A stretch of DNA of 64,000 nt from Chelonoidis abingdonii (GCF_003597395.2 NC_133771.1:47076076-47140075), one strand, 5' to 3'; positions 41,301 to 47,039 are shown, counted from the stretch's first letter. The notes: a model not told the origin generated them from the sequence alone. Numbers and translations: made by a program.

Positions 41301-43345
41301 ATTATGGTCTTAGTTTGGCATTTTATCATCACTCTTTCCTTCTAAGAACTTAAAGGATCACTACTTTTTGGCAATGTAAATAAAAATATCCTATATATGA
41401 AGGCATGGAGTTTTTGCTGTTTCAGGATCTATCTTCACGCTTATTTAAAGTGTTATGATAAACCATGGTAGTGCTGCATGTTCTTTGTGTGTCACTAAAC
41501 TTTGTGTTTATTGTTCAGAAACCAATTGACTACCACAAATACAGGTATTTCCGCCGTGTTTCTGTACCAGAAACAGAGCACAGTTTTCATGTAGGACTAC
41601 AGCTGTGTTCCAGTGGCCGCCAGAGATTCAACAAGCTTGTTTGGATACATCATTCTTGTAACATAACTTACAAGTAAGTTAAACTGAGAACAAGAGCAAG
41701 GAAAGATGTTTGTGTGTAATAAGGCCGGAAGCATTCATCTATCCAATGATAAAATGTACTAAAAGTTTTGTGGTTTAAACAAATGACTTGAAAATAAAAT
41801 AATTATGGTCTTGGTTTGGCATTTTGTTAGCATTCTAAGACCTTACAGGATCACTACTTTTTGGCAATGTAAAGTATGGGAAAGTATCCTAAACATGAAG
41901 GCATGGAGTTTTTGCAGTTTAGTAAGATTTGTGAATAGTATTTGATCTACTGTACTCGGCAATCCTAAGCAGAAATATTTTTGTTCCTAGTAAAGAGGTT
42001 TTGGAAAACTTCTGCTCTCTAGAGCTACACCTTTTCCTTTCTATGAGCTTGTGAACCTTTAAAAGCAGGGTATGCTGCAAAGAGCCTCTGCAAGGATACT
42101 CTTCAACCCCCTGTGAGCTGTGGAGTAATGTGCCCAACTACTATGTCAGGCTGTGAGAGAGATGAGCAGATGGCCAGTGGCATACCCACTAACCCAGACC
42201 TTCAAGTTGTAGGGGCACAGAGGGCTGTGGTCATTACTCTTACCTGTTGACTATAGTAGCAGCAGCAGCCATAACTTGGCTACCCAGATATTCCTGAAGC
42301 TGAATGGTGAGGGAGAGAGTGATGCCCTCCAACTCTTTTATACTACCCCATGTATAGGTTTTCTGCTCCGGGTTTGCGTAGGGACCAATTCTTAGTGCAG
42401 TGACCCTGCAGTTGATCATGAATGAGCAGAATGATGGTTTCTGTGGTGTGGGGGGAAAAAAAAATCCCACTTCAGGGAAGTTAAGTAGTTTATTTTCAAC
42501 CTGAGTTATCCTTAAAAAGATTGTAACTCTTACACTGTGACATTGTGTTTTATAGGAGTTGTTCAGTTGTTGGACAGCACAAGGGCTACGCACCATTTAG
42601 GTCCCAATTAAACCCTCCAAACAGGGCTTACATGGTGTATAGCTGTTTATGCTAGACTTCAGCCAACGGGCAAATTTCACACTGGTGCACAACAACAGTG
42701 TTGCACAAATCAATTTGTATAGGTTAGGAGGCTATCCTCATGTGCTGGAGAACATAACTGGGAATCTAACTCTGTGAGTATTAAATAGACTAATAGATAT
42801 GATGTCACTTTACTGTAGTAGAGAGTCATGATTCTCACTGAAGCATGCAAATATGGTATTTTTACATTAAACATTTCTAGTTGCGGCTGCTTTACTATGG
42901 CAATATCCTCCTCCTTGTATTCCAAATTCTGAATCATGTGTCAGGAATGGAAAGTATGATGCAATGTGGAATGTCATTGTTTATCTTGATAATCATTTTA
43001 TTAATAATACAAGCACATACTGGTTAGACAGGAGATAGCCAAAATACAAGTCATGCTTTCAGCGTGACTTGGCATTATATATACGAGGTTAGCTTGTGTG
43101 TCTGTGGCTTTGTGCACACTTTTCATTATGAAAATACTGGATTACTCCTTATCGCTCCCCTGAATACAGGATTGAAGGATTTAAATGGCAGTTTATATTT
43201 GATGAAGGTAACTCACTTTTGTAATATTCTTTGTAGATCTACTGGTGAGACTGCAGTCTCTGCTTTTGACATTGACAAGATGTATACCCCTTTGTTCTTT
43301 GCACGAGTGAAGAGTTTTACTGCATTTTCAGAAAAGCCTCTGTAA
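5236..43345 (+). CDS. FBXO9: F-box only protein 9 (spliced, exons 2-13; first exon outside window)
   Basis: Spliced CDS in twelve segments: 5236-5313, 7823-7972, 10573-10630, 28499-28598, 32343-32473, 36279-36393, 37563-37681, 37986-38076, 39113-39208, 40284-40374, 41519-41673, 43237-43345. Every junction has AG before and GT after the exon, and phases join without a break to 430 codons plus TAA. Counting one Met from the unseen exon 1, the protein is 431 residues, close to the human form that starts MAEAEED. Visible domains: acidic N-terminus (2-27), TPR-like helical segment (about 78-112), F-box (about 175-226, starting [12 protein letters not shown]), then a conserved C-terminal half ending FSEKPL. 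Known role of the family: the F-box binds SKP1 in an SCF ubiquitin ligase; FBXO9 is reported to recognise CK2-phosphorylated TELO2 and TTI1 and so tune mTOR complexes. The gene looks intact. Identification rests on near-complete match to remembered vertebrate FBXO9 residues. Confidence 0.97.
5652..7258 (-). mobile_element. Complete palindromic hAT element, 1607 bp
   Basis: Ends TAGGGCTGTCAAG and CGACAGACCTA are inverted repeats; the flanks ATTGTATT (5644-5651) and ATTGTAAT (7259-7266) are an 8-bp target duplication matching at 7 of 8 bases, diagnostic of hAT. The element is largely a long inverted repeat: arm 5652 to about 6215 carries the transposase C-terminus on the - strand and arm about 6665 to 7258 carries it again on the + strand. 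Between the arms lie the more N-terminal transposase remnant (6222-6490, - strand) and a short AT tract near 6640. It is non-autonomous. Confidence 0.9.
6222..6560 (-). pseudogene. hAT transposase remnant
   Basis: The - strand reads [20 protein letters not shown] and [13 protein letters not shown], parallel to the frame at 327-635. A TGA stops it right after LDYY at 6222-6224, and the residues beyond the stop continue the homology. Both inverted arms around it hold decayed copies of the dimerisation domain. No intact protein is possible. Confidence 0.8.
7267..7822. other. FBXO9 intron 2, unassigned 3' part
   Basis: AT-rich intronic sequence with no feature beyond the exon 3 acceptor. Confidence 0.5.
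7823..7972 (+). CDS. FBXO9: FBXO9 exon 3
   Basis: Acceptor TTTTTAG and donor GTAGGA flank 150 bases (50 codons, phase 0), residues 28-77. It contains [16 protein letters not shown]; the Met at 7835 corresponds to the start used by the shorter annotated human isoform, so an alternative start is possible. The exon ends [11 protein letters not shown], leading into the TPR-like segment. The middle of the exon is the least conserved part relative to the mammalian protein I recall. Confidence 0.96.
8100..9346. repeat. Repeat family A, copy 1: TIR-bounded element with two convergent tRNA-like modules
   Basis: Perfect 17-bp inverted ends CTAGATTCACAAAGGGA (8100-8116) and TCCCTTTGTGAATCTAG (9325-9341). 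Inside, a + strand tRNA-like module has TGGTGGTTAAAG (8801-8812, box A-like) and GGTTCCAGTACC (8839-8850, box B-like); about 80 bases on, a - strand module has GGTTCAATTCTC (8943-8932) and TAGTGGTTAAAG (8981-8970). Similar units recur at about 26090, 30810, 48727 and 58160. No coding potential. Terminal repeats suggest a DNA-transposon origin; target duplication not readable. Confidence 0.65.
9347..10572. other. FBXO9 intron 3, unassigned
   Basis: No recognised gene or repeat; ends with the exon 4 acceptor. Confidence 0.5.
10573..10630 (+). CDS. FBXO9: FBXO9 exon 4
   Basis: 58 bases between acceptor TACAG and donor GTAACA, encoding [19 protein letters not shown] plus the first base of an Ala codon. 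This begins the TPR-like helix pair (A-x-E-L-F-x-K-A-V-E). It precedes the longest intron of the gene, about 17.9 kb. Confidence 0.96.
10631..11945. other. FBXO9 intron 4, 5' part
   Basis: Intronic, AT-rich, nothing recognised. Confidence 0.5.
11946..12232 (-). mobile_element. CR1-type LINE 3' tail
   Basis: Begins ATCATAGAACTGGAAGGGA and continues through AGTCCAATCCCCTGCACTT and GACTCCACAACCTCC, the reverse complement of the CR1 3' end; similar copies start at about 39279 and 45456. Read on the - strand it encodes the familiar [20 protein letters not shown] tail. 5'-truncated. Confidence 0.85.
12233..15330. other. FBXO9 intron 4, unassigned stretch
   Basis: About 3 kb with no exon of FBXO9 and no repeat I can name. 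Short open frames here have no recognisable content. Confidence 0.45.
15540..16700 (-). mobile_element. Probable LTR-retroelement fragment (turtle-type), MITE inserted
   Basis: The stretch on both sides of the MITE at 15781-15958 reads as one continuous interspersed repeat that I associate with turtle LTR elements, apparently in reverse orientation (TTTATT at about 15742 would be an AATAAA on the - strand). It includes a 50-base pyrimidine run near 16209-16260. No gag, pol or env frame is visible. LTR assignment is from memory of the family and boundaries are approximate. Confidence 0.4.
15781..15958 (+). mobile_element. MITE copy 2, 178 bp, TA duplication
   Basis: Ends CACCTCTACC and GGTATAGGTG, flanked by TA at 15779-15780 and 15959-15960. 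Interior shared with the copies at 68 and 17512 (for example CTGTGTTATAGGTGAAA). Confidence 0.85.
16827..17348. mobile_element. Tigger/mariner-like MITE, 522 bp, with nested foldback
   Basis: Ends CAGTCAAACCTTGCAATAAC and GTTATAGCGGGGTTTCGCTG are imperfect inverted repeats flanked by TA (16825-16826, 17349-17350). The element is split by a GC-rich foldback at 16915-17246. Without the insert it is about 190 bp. Confidence 0.75.
16915..17246. mobile_element. GC-rich foldback element, about 332 bp, hAT-like ends
   Basis: Ends CAGCGGTCCTC and GGGGACCACTG resemble Charlie-type hAT termini. Nearly the entire element is one inverted repeat: GCTGCGGGTGCCGGTGCTCT near 17026 pairs with AGAGCACTGGCACCCGCAGC near 17123, and outer pairs such as TAGTGCCCAGCAGGGGAG with its complement near 17187. 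The 8-bp flanks are too diverged to prove a target duplication. Confidence 0.6.
17512..17701 (+). mobile_element. MITE copy 3, 190 bp
   Basis: Ends CACCTCTACCCCAATATAA and TTATATTGGGATAGAGGTG are 19-bp perfect inverted repeats. Same family as 68-259 and 15781-15958. The flanking TA is mutated (TG at left, CA at right). Confidence 0.82.
18131..18151 (+). other. G-quadruplex motif
   Basis: Four G runs with loops of one, one and two bases (G8-T-G3-T-G3-CA-G3) on the sense strand of FBXO9 intron 4. Such a motif can fold in DNA or nascent RNA; function not shown. Confidence 0.6.
18230..19400. repeat. Unnamed interspersed repeat interrupted by a Harbinger-like MITE
   Basis: CT-rich sequence starting near GGGGTGCACCACTCACCCC continues on the far side of the inserted MITE at 19113 (AGCTCCCCTGTTTGCAGCC). 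I take it to be an old LTR-like or unclassified turtle repeat; boundaries are approximate and no coding frame is recognisable. Confidence 0.4.
18828..19109. mobile_element. Harbinger-like MITE, 282 bp, TAA duplication
   Basis: Ends GGCCATGTCTACACTACGCG and CGCGTAGTCTAGACGGGGTG form an inverted repeat, flanked by TAA at 18825-18827 and 19110-19112. Internal inverted pairs such as AATCGATTTTAGAT with ATCTAAAATCGATT give further hairpin potential. Confidence 0.85.
19401..20524. other. FBXO9 intron 4, unassigned
   Basis: No exon or named repeat recognised. Confidence 0.45.
20525..20700. mobile_element. Left part of a split Harbinger-like element
   Basis: Begins TATGTCTACACTACAAGCAC, the type of end seen at 3109 and 18828, and holds the inverted pair GGAAGAATCCTTCC around 20673. 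Its apparent right end lies at about 21670-21800, which ends GATGTAGACAGACCT, so a later insertion of about 950 bp seems to separate the halves. Confidence 0.5.
20701..21665. repeat. Probable insertion between two halves of a DNA transposon
   Basis: Lies between the split Harbinger-like fragments. Contains a poly(C) run near 21147 and (AC)n at 21516-21531. It may be an LTR-like element, but I cannot see clear TG/CA ends or a duplication. Confidence 0.3.
21516..21531 (+). repeat. (AC)8 microsatellite
   Basis: Perfect AC dinucleotide run. Confidence 0.9.
21670..21806. mobile_element. Right part of the split Harbinger-like element
   Basis: Contains GGGGGTTAGGTCAACCTAAC (an internal palindrome), GCCCTGAGTGATGTAGTTA and the end GATGTAGACAGACCT. 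Confidence 0.5.
21863..21888 (+). repeat. (AC)13 microsatellite
   Basis: Perfect AC run; on the - strand it creates the artificial Cys-Val repeat at the end of an open frame. Confidence 0.95.
21890..22890 (-). pseudogene. Possible protein-derived remnant, unrecognised
   Basis: On the - strand, several adjoining frames without introns have protein-like composition: [20 protein letters not shown] (about 22810-22750), then after a frame change [17 protein letters not shown], further [20 protein letters not shown], then the 163-codon frame 21832-22323 with [20 protein letters not shown] and [13 protein letters not shown]. At least two frame changes separate the blocks, as expected of a decayed retrocopy or transposon ORF in the FBXO9 intron. 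I do not recognise the protein. It could also be chance open frames. Confidence 0.25.
22869..23026 (+). repeat. Tandem duplication, 2 x 79 bp
   Basis: Units 22869-22947 and 22948-23026 differ at only a few bases (for example ATAGGTACATG versus ATGGGTACCTG). Both contain TGCAAAAGATGCATGTGATG. Confidence 0.95.
22948..23575. repeat. Possible LTR-like interspersed repeat
   Basis: Continuous moderately GC-rich stretch (GGAGGACCCCGGTCC, GAGAGAGCAGACAGGTC) that I associate with a dispersed turtle repeat; the tandem 79-bp units at its left could be enhancer-like repeats. No ends or coding frame confirm the class. Confidence 0.3.
23576..24540. other. FBXO9 intron 4, unassigned
   Basis: No exon or named repeat recognised. 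Confidence 0.45.
24545..24920 (+). repeat. Diverged tandem repeat, period about 244 bp, 2 copies
   Basis: The segment from about 24560 to 24680 is similar to about 24800 to 24920: both run from an Asp/Glu-rich codon stretch through CCTCCTGCC / CCCCCTGCC and CTGCTG to CAGCTAGTGAATGAGGGAG / CAGCTAATGAGGGAAAGAG. In one + frame each, the translations share ATLLL. Origin unknown. Confidence 0.6.
24980..26089. other. FBXO9 intron 4, probable old repeat sequence
   Basis: Contains a tRNA box B-like CAGGTTCAAGCTTGCC near 25398 and CT-rich segments near 25930-26000. I suspect LTR or SINE fragments but cannot place boundaries. Confidence 0.3.
26090..26990. repeat. Repeat family A, copy 2
   Basis: Starts near GGGCCCAGCTCCATATAGG and ends near AAGTCCCTTTATATAG. 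Modules match copy 1: + strand TAGCCTGGTGGTAGGTCACC with TGTTCCAGTCCCC, a second + module TCAGTGGTTAGAGCACTC, and a - strand module ending GGCTAAAAGTTATAAG with GAATTGAAC. Many GGCACCTAA / TTAGGTGCC motifs. Confidence 0.55.
27610..27999. mobile_element. Foldback hAT element, 390 bp, 8-bp duplication
   Basis: Ends CAAGGCCGGCG and CGCCGGTCCTG are inverted; the flanks CCAACCCC (27602-27609) and CCAACACC (28000-28007) form an 8-bp duplication matching at 7 bases. The interior is a long hairpin: GGTGGAGCTGCTGCAGTCAT near 27708 pairs with ATGACTGCAGCAGCTCCACC near 27880. The right part has a tandem duplication of GCGCCTAGGGCGCGAGAAAC plus 5 bases. Open frames across it (150 and 125 codons) are by-products of the GC-rich palindrome. 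Confidence 0.85.
28000..28498. other. FBXO9 intron 4, 3' end
   Basis: No feature apart from an A run near 28334 and the exon 5 acceptor. Confidence 0.5.
28499..28598 (+). CDS. FBXO9: FBXO9 exon 5
   Basis: Acceptor TTTTCAG and donor GTAAGT flank 100 bases encoding [16 protein letters not shown] then [16 protein letters not shown], residues 97-130. It completes the TPR-like unit. A TGG (Trp) codon stands where I recall Arg (CGG) in mammals, consistent with one C-to-T change at a CpG. Phase at the end is 2 (TA, completed by C of exon 6 to Tyr). Confidence 0.96.
29120..29890. repeat. GC-rich minisatellite-like repeat block
   Basis: A 45-base segment including GGCTGTGGGGGATCCCACC occurs near 29133-29177 and again near 29833-29877, in direct orientation. 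Between them a unit with GTCAGGGAGGGGCAGTAAAC / GTCAGGGTGGGGCAGCAAAC repeats about 85 bases apart (29204 and 29290). Looks like a decayed tandem array or an element bounded by short direct repeats. Confidence 0.6.
29891..30800. other. FBXO9 intron 5, unassigned
   Basis: AT-rich; no feature recognised. Confidence 0.45.
30810..31650. repeat. Repeat family A, copy 3, with nested SINE-like piece
   Basis: Right end GCCCCTTTCTGAATCTGGGCC-like at about 31627 corresponds to the TCCCTTTGTGAATCTAGCCC end of copy 1. Contains tRNA-like GTGATTAGGCACGCATCC with CAGTTCAAGGACC (+) and CCTAACCACTGGGTTATTC (-). A 100-bp repeat (30957-31050) is inserted. Confidence 0.5.
30957..31050 (-). repeat. SINE-like repeat with AAGGTGCCACAAG core
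   Basis: Contains GTGGCACCTTAGAGACTAAC and AAATTTATTTGGGCATAAAC; same family as 46672-46857 and 50695-50822. Confidence 0.65.
31651..32342. other. FBXO9 intron 5, 3' end
   Basis: AT-rich, with poly(T) near 32143; no named feature. Confidence 0.5.
32343..32473 (+). CDS. FBXO9: FBXO9 exon 6
   Basis: Acceptor CTTTAG and donor GTGTGA flank 131 bases, residues 130-174. It reads [20 protein letters not shown] then [19 protein letters not shown]: an acidic stretch followed by a Gln-rich helix just before the F-box. Confidence 0.96.
32474..33728. other. FBXO9 intron 6, 5' part
   Basis: No named feature. Confidence 0.45.
33732..34557. mobile_element. Harbinger-like element, 826 bp, TCA duplication
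   Basis: Ends GGGCTTGGCTACACTT and AAGTGTAGCCAAACCC are inverted repeats, flanked by TCA at 33729-33731 and 34558-34560. Subterminal CAGCGCTG-type palindromes occur at both ends. No transposase frame. Confidence 0.85.
34755..34779 (+). repeat. (TG)n microsatellite, interrupted
   Basis: TG dinucleotide run broken once by TGCG. Confidence 0.9.
34780..36278. other. FBXO9 intron 6, 3' part
   Basis: AT-rich, with homopolymer runs near 35000 and 35160; no named feature. The region around 35680-35880 may be an old SINE-like piece. Confidence 0.4.
36279..36393 (+). CDS. FBXO9: FBXO9 exon 7 (F-box, first part)
   Basis: Acceptor TTCACAG and donor GTATAA flank 115 bases, residues 174-212. The segment [20 protein letters not shown] and the following [19 protein letters not shown] give the F-box signature: Leu-Pro start, hydrophobic spacing and L-x-x-V-C-R core. 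This surface binds SKP1 in SCF ligases. Confidence 0.97.
36713..36910 (+). repeat. MIR/CORE-SINE-like element
   Basis: GGACTCAGGATACCTAGGTT, then TGACCTTGACCAAGTC, then the core CTCAGTTTCCCCATCTGTAA and the tail GTGAAGTGCTTTGAGATCTG ... CTATATAAGAG. Best-preserved of several such elements here. Confidence 0.75.
37563..37681 (+). CDS. FBXO9: FBXO9 exon 8 (F-box end)
   Basis: Acceptor TTCACTAG and donor GTAAGG flank 119 bases, residues 212-252. It begins [14 protein letters not shown], the last helix of the F-box, and continues [18 protein letters not shown] into the C-terminal domain. The Trp pair and the ERPRVRFDG tail are strongly conserved in the family. Confidence 0.97.
37986..38076 (+). 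CDS. FBXO9: FBXO9 exon 9
   Basis: Acceptor CTGTAG and donor GTAGAA flank 91 bases, residues 252-282, reading [20 protein letters not shown] then RAWHQVEYY. It is separated from exon 8 by an intron of only 304 bases, the shortest in the window. Confidence 0.97.
38077..39112. other. FBXO9 intron 9
   Basis: No repeat or gene recognised. Confidence 0.45.
39113..39208 (+). CDS. FBXO9: FBXO9 exon 10
   Basis: Acceptor TTTTGCAG and donor GTATGT flank 96 bases, residues 282-314, reading [20 protein letters not shown] then [14 protein letters not shown]1-type repeat tail starts 70 bases downstream in the intron. Confidence 0.97.
39279..39462 (-). mobile_element. CR1-type LINE 3' tail
   Basis: AATCACAGAACTGAAAGGGA followed by CCAGTCCCCTGCACTCAGG and TTTCCACAACCTCCC; truncated at about 39462. 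Confidence 0.82.
39463..40283. other. FBXO9 intron 10, 3' part
   Basis: The segment 39520-39660 (TTGTGCCAGAGATATTCAT ... CAAGGGACATTACAATTTAA) resembles a dispersed SINE-like sequence; otherwise nothing recognised. Confidence 0.35.
40284..40374 (+). CDS. FBXO9: FBXO9 exon 11
   Basis: Acceptor CCTTCTAG and donor GTAGGT flank 91 bases, residues 314-344, reading [20 protein letters not shown] then [10 protein letters not shown]. It ends in phase 0. Confidence 0.97.
40375..41250. other. FBXO9 intron 11, 5' part
   Basis: No named feature; the short open frame at 40459-40677 shows no recognisable domain. Confidence 0.4.
41251..41424 (+). repeat. Direct repeat flanking exon 12, left copy
   Basis: Similar over about 172 bases to 41752-41922; shared blocks include GTTTAAACAAATGACTTGAA, ATCACTACTTTTTGGCAATG and GAAGGCATGGAGTTTTTGC. 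Confidence 0.9.
41519..41673 (+). CDS. FBXO9: FBXO9 exon 12
   Basis: Acceptor TGTTCAG and donor GTAAGT flank 155 bases, residues 345-396, reading [20 protein letters not shown] and onward to HHSCNITY. The exon lies between two similar intronic segments (41251-41424 and 41752-41922). Loss of this exon would shift the frame because 155 is not a multiple of three. Confidence 0.97.
41752..41922 (+). repeat. Direct repeat flanking exon 12, right copy
   Basis: Right partner of 41251-41424, in the same orientation, 79 bases after exon 12 ends. No exon-like sequence exists at the matching downstream offset, so a second exon copy was either never included or is gone. Confidence 0.9.
41923..43236. other. 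FBXO9 intron 12, unassigned
   Basis: No named repeat or gene recognised. Confidence 0.45.
43237..43345 (+). CDS. FBXO9: FBXO9 exon 13 (terminal coding exon)
   Basis: Acceptor CTTTGTAG before 43237; reads [20 protein letters not shown] and on to FSEKPL, then TAA at 43343-43345. The 3' UTR continues directly after the stop. Confidence 0.97.
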
Positions 43346-43820
43346 GAAACACATCTCTCCTGTTGCAACTCTTGCATGATTAAAAGATCAGACAAATGAG
43401 CACTTAAGTTATAAATCTGTATATATTTGAAACTTATTTTAAAGTTCTGGGAATCTTTTTGGAAGAATATATACTGGTAATACGTTCTATTTGATTTAGG
43501 GTGGTTGGGTTGTTTTTGTTTTGAAATCAAGCTTATGAATTGTTTAACATTTATGTTGTGAAAAGACTTTGATAACATGAAAAGTTTTTACATGTCACTT
43601 TTCATACAGCTTTATGAACCATTCTCTAAAATGCAAGTCTTCATCTGCCTATGCACCTTAATGATATGTCAGTCCAGGAAGAATTATAATAGAAAAACAC
43701 TTACTGTACATGTGACTTAGTGTGTGTGCTTTGGTGAAGGCTCAAAATGTGAAATAAGTTGTCCTACATCTGTTTAAAACTGTGTGACTTGAGAAAATAA
43801 ATGTTTCTTTTAAAGTAAAT
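43346..43820 (+). other. FBXO9: FBXO9 3' UTR, proximal poly(A) form
   Basis: AT-rich sequence after the FBXO9 stop. An AATAAA hexamer lies at 43796-43801 with a T/GT-rich stretch about 25 bases further on, so cleavage near 43815-43825 is likely. The exact cleavage point cannot be read from sequence. Confidence 0.65.
43796..43801 (+). promoter_or_regulatory. FBXO9: Poly(A) signal AATAAA, proximal, FBXO9
   Basis: Canonical hexamer about 450 bases after the stop codon, followed by TGTATTTTGTTTG-type downstream element. Confidence 0.65.
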
Positions 43821-45143
43821 GTATTTTGTTTGCCTTTAAGAAATGACAAATTAAGTGCAAAAAAACCTGAAAGTGTGAAGTTCAACCATAAAATTCAGCC
43901 AAACCATGGTGATACTGCACGATAAATGTAAACTGATCTTGATAGCAGCCCAGTAGAGCCTACCATCTCAGGGTGGCAGACCACTGTCAGGCTCTGTAAG
44001 CCAGCCACAGGGGCAAAGGGCTGGCTTTCTTCTCTGTGGTCTAGGGAAGGGCTCCTGGAGTGCATGGTTCTGCTGGGATGGTGTCATAGTGCAGATGTCA
44101 CTAGTGTGCTGAATTTGAGTATGCACTGTTCAGATTTAATTGTGCAAATGAGAACAGGGCTCATTCAAACATGTTTGTTTGTATTTTGTTAATCCTTCAT
44201 CTAGCCCTGCTACAGAAACTGTAAATTCATTGGGCATTTGTCATTCTTATTAAGTTAACTTCTGGGGCTGCTACAGATTTTCAGGTACCATGTGTACCTA
44301 AAATGTTCCTTGGATTTTCATGTAGATACTGTATGCGGCTTCTCCTGCATATATAACTTGGAGATTTGGTGCAGATACTGTATGCTGCTTGTGATAAATA
44401 CATACTTTGGGTTCTCAAACAACTAGAGCTTCTAAATGTTTTTGTTCTACTAGATTCATGTAAGATTTTTTTTTCTTAGAAGTAATTCCTTATAAATTTA
44501 CCTTCTGAACAACTCATTTCACAATACTGACTAGGAGTTAAGGAGGATGCAAGTGCAAAAAAGCTGTTGAAAGAACTTTACTTGTTCCGTAATTTGTAAA
44601 GTGTACCCTTGCATGGAGCTACACAGTTAAAATACATCAATAAATTAGCATTTTGTAAACAATTAATTGCTATTTCTTAATGTACCCATAAGTCACTAAC
44701 TTTTTTTCACATAGTAAAACATTCTGCATTCAGTAAGGAGCCTATACAATACACTATATTCAGTAAGGAGTACATTGTGTTACAGCATGATTGAGAGAAG
44801 TAAAAATATCAGTTGCTTTAAAATCTCAGTTTTCGGTCTTCAAGATAATGAAGTTCTGTCAAGTACATAAACTAGGAGTGCCTGTTATGAAGTTATCCAT
44901 TGTAAGGGTTATGATTAAAGCTCTGATTTTTAGATTATCTTTAAGTAGTCCACAAATACCATCTGTACATAAAGAAGTATCAGTTTGACTTGTATGAAGG
45001 AGGTTAAAGATGATACCAACTTTTTATTTAGGTGACATCAATAGTTCTTGATTTGGTAGTTTAGTGATACTTCAAGCTTGTTGCACATATGCACTGTGTA
45101 ATAATGTATGTAACCTAACCCTATTTGAGTCTTTAGCCTGTAC

Positions 45144-45149
45144 AATAAA
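45144..45149 (+). promoter_or_regulatory. Possible distal poly(A) signal, FBXO9
   Basis: AATAAA about 1.8 kb after the FBXO9 stop, followed within 100 bases by T/G-rich TTTTGTTTGTTAG. The interval 43820-45140 is free of recognisable repeats, which fits a long alternative 3' UTR, but usage is only inferred. Another AATAAA lies near 44640. Confidence 0.35.
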
Positions 45150-45455
45150 AGTAACCCGAGGCTTACAATCCGAGGCTTTAAAAACACTATATCTGACGTT
45201 TACCTGCTGCTTCTGATCTTTTGTTTGTTAGATTTCTTGTACACATACACTTCTGAGGCTTAAGTCTGGGGGTAATTTCAAGGCTGGCACATGTCCTGTT
45301 GCACAGTAACCACGGCATGGTATAGTTTCACAGTCAGCACAGCTTTACAGCAGAGGTTCTCTTTTTTTTTTTCCATACTAAAGAAACACCAGGACTCCTC
45401 TATCCACCTAGCTGGGAAGTCGCTAGTACTGCCTCCTCCACACACCATTTAGTAA

Positions 45456-45693
45456 TCTCATAGACTCGTAGACTCCTGGACTGGAAGGGACCTCGAGAGG
45501 TCATCGAGTCCAGTCCCCTGCCCTCATGGCAGGACCAAATACTGTCTAGACGATCCGTGATAGACATTTATCTAACCTACTCTTAAATATCTCCAGAAAT
45601 GGAGATTCCACAACCTCCCTAGGCAATTTATTCCAGTGTTTAACTACCCTGACAGTTAGGAACTTTTTCCTAACGTCCAACCTAAATCTCCCT
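45456..45693 (-). mobile_element. CR1-type LINE 3' tail running into gap
   Basis: CATAGACTCGTAGACTCC..., CCAGTCCCCTGCCCTCATGG and GATTCCACAACCTCCC mark the CR1 tail; the copy is cut by the N run at 45694 and may be longer than the two intronic copies. Confidence 0.85.
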
Positions 45694-46671
45694 NNNNNNN
45701 NNNNNNNNNNNNNNNNNNNNNNNNNNNNNNNNNNNNNNNNNNNNNNNNNNNNNNNNNNNNNNNNNNNNNNNNNNNNNNNNNNNNNNNNNNNNNNNNNNNN
45801 NNNNNNNNNNNNNNNNNNNNNNNNNNNNNNNNNNNNNNNNNNNNNNNNNNNNNNNNNNNNNNNNNNNNNNNNNNNNNNNNNNNNNNNNNNNNNNNNNNNN
45901 NNNNNNNNNNNNNNNNNNNNNNNNNNNNNNNNNNNNNNNNNNNNNNNNNNNNNNNNNNNNNNNNNNNNNNNNNNNNNNNNNNNNNNNNNNNNNNNNNNNN
46001 NNNNNNNNNNNNNNNNNNNNNNNNNNNNNNNNNNNNNNNNNNNNNNNNNNNNNNNNNNNNNNNNNNNNNNNNNNNNNNNNNNNNNNNNNNNNNNNNNNNN
46101 NNNNNNNNNNNNNNNNNNNNNNNNNNNNNNNNNNNNNNNNNNNNNNNNNNNNNNNNNNNNNNNNNNNNNNNNNNNNNNNNNNNNNNNNNNNNNNNNNNNN
46201 NNNNNNNNNNNNNNNNNNNNNNNNNNNNNNNNNNNNNNNNNNNNNNNNNNNNNNNNNNNNNNNNNNNNNNNNNNNNNNNNNNNNNNNNNNNNNNNNNNNN
46301 NNNNNNNNNNNNNNNNNNNNNNNNNNNNNNNNNNNNNNNNNNNNNNNNNNNNNNNNNNNNNNNNNNNNNNNNNNNNNNNNNNNNNNNNNNNNNNNNNNNN
46401 NNNNNNNNNNNNNNNNNNNNNNNNNNNNNNNNNNNNNNNNNNNNNNNNNNNNNNNNNNNNNNNNNNNNNNNNNNNNNNNNNNNNNNNNNNNNNNNNNNNN
46501 NNNNNNNNNNNNNNNNNNNNNNNNNNNNNNNNNNNNNNNNNNNNNNNNNNNNNNNNNNNNNNNNNNNNNNNNNNNNNNNNNNNNNNNNNNNNNNNNNNNN
46601 NNNNNNNNNNNNNNNNNNNNNNNNNNNNNNNNNNNNNNNNNNNNNNNNNNNNNNNNNNNNNNNNNNNNNNN
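45694..46671. other. Assembly gap (978 N)
   Basis: Unresolved bases between a CR1 tail and a SINE-like repeat. The true length and content are unknown. Confidence 0.99.
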
Positions 46672-46857
46672 TCAATTGATTAGACTCTTCCTGTTGGTAT
46701 GCATACTTCCATCTTTTCATGTTCTCTGTATGTATAAATATCTCCTGTCTGTGTGTTCCATTCTGTGCATCTGAAGAAGTGAGCTCTAGCTCATGAAAGC
46801 TCATGCTGAAATAAATTTGTTAGTCTCTAAGGTGCCACAAGTACTCCTGTTCTTTTT
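46672..46857 (+). repeat. SINE-like repeat at right gap edge
   Basis: GAAGAAGTGAGCTCTAGCTC, ATGAAAGCTCATGCTG, AATAAATTTGTTAGTCTC and AAGGTGCCACAAGTACTCC in order; same family as 30957 and 50695. The left end is in the gap. Confidence 0.7.
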
Positions 46858-47039
46858 GGTTGGATCAACAACACCCACATTCAGTATCTTAAAGGAAATC
46901 TGTGCTCCTCAGCATTTGGTCCACAAAAAGATTTTCTGATCACAAAAGGAACAAGAACCTTTATTTTTTTATATGGCCTGGAAGCTTCTACTAAATGCTT
47001 TACCACAGGGGCCAAATAAGATTGAATCTTAACTGGTTG

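Noticed and set aside
45656..46804. 382-codon open frame on the - strand
   Set aside because: It is created by reading through the run of N; the flanking residues come from CR1 and SINE-like repeats.
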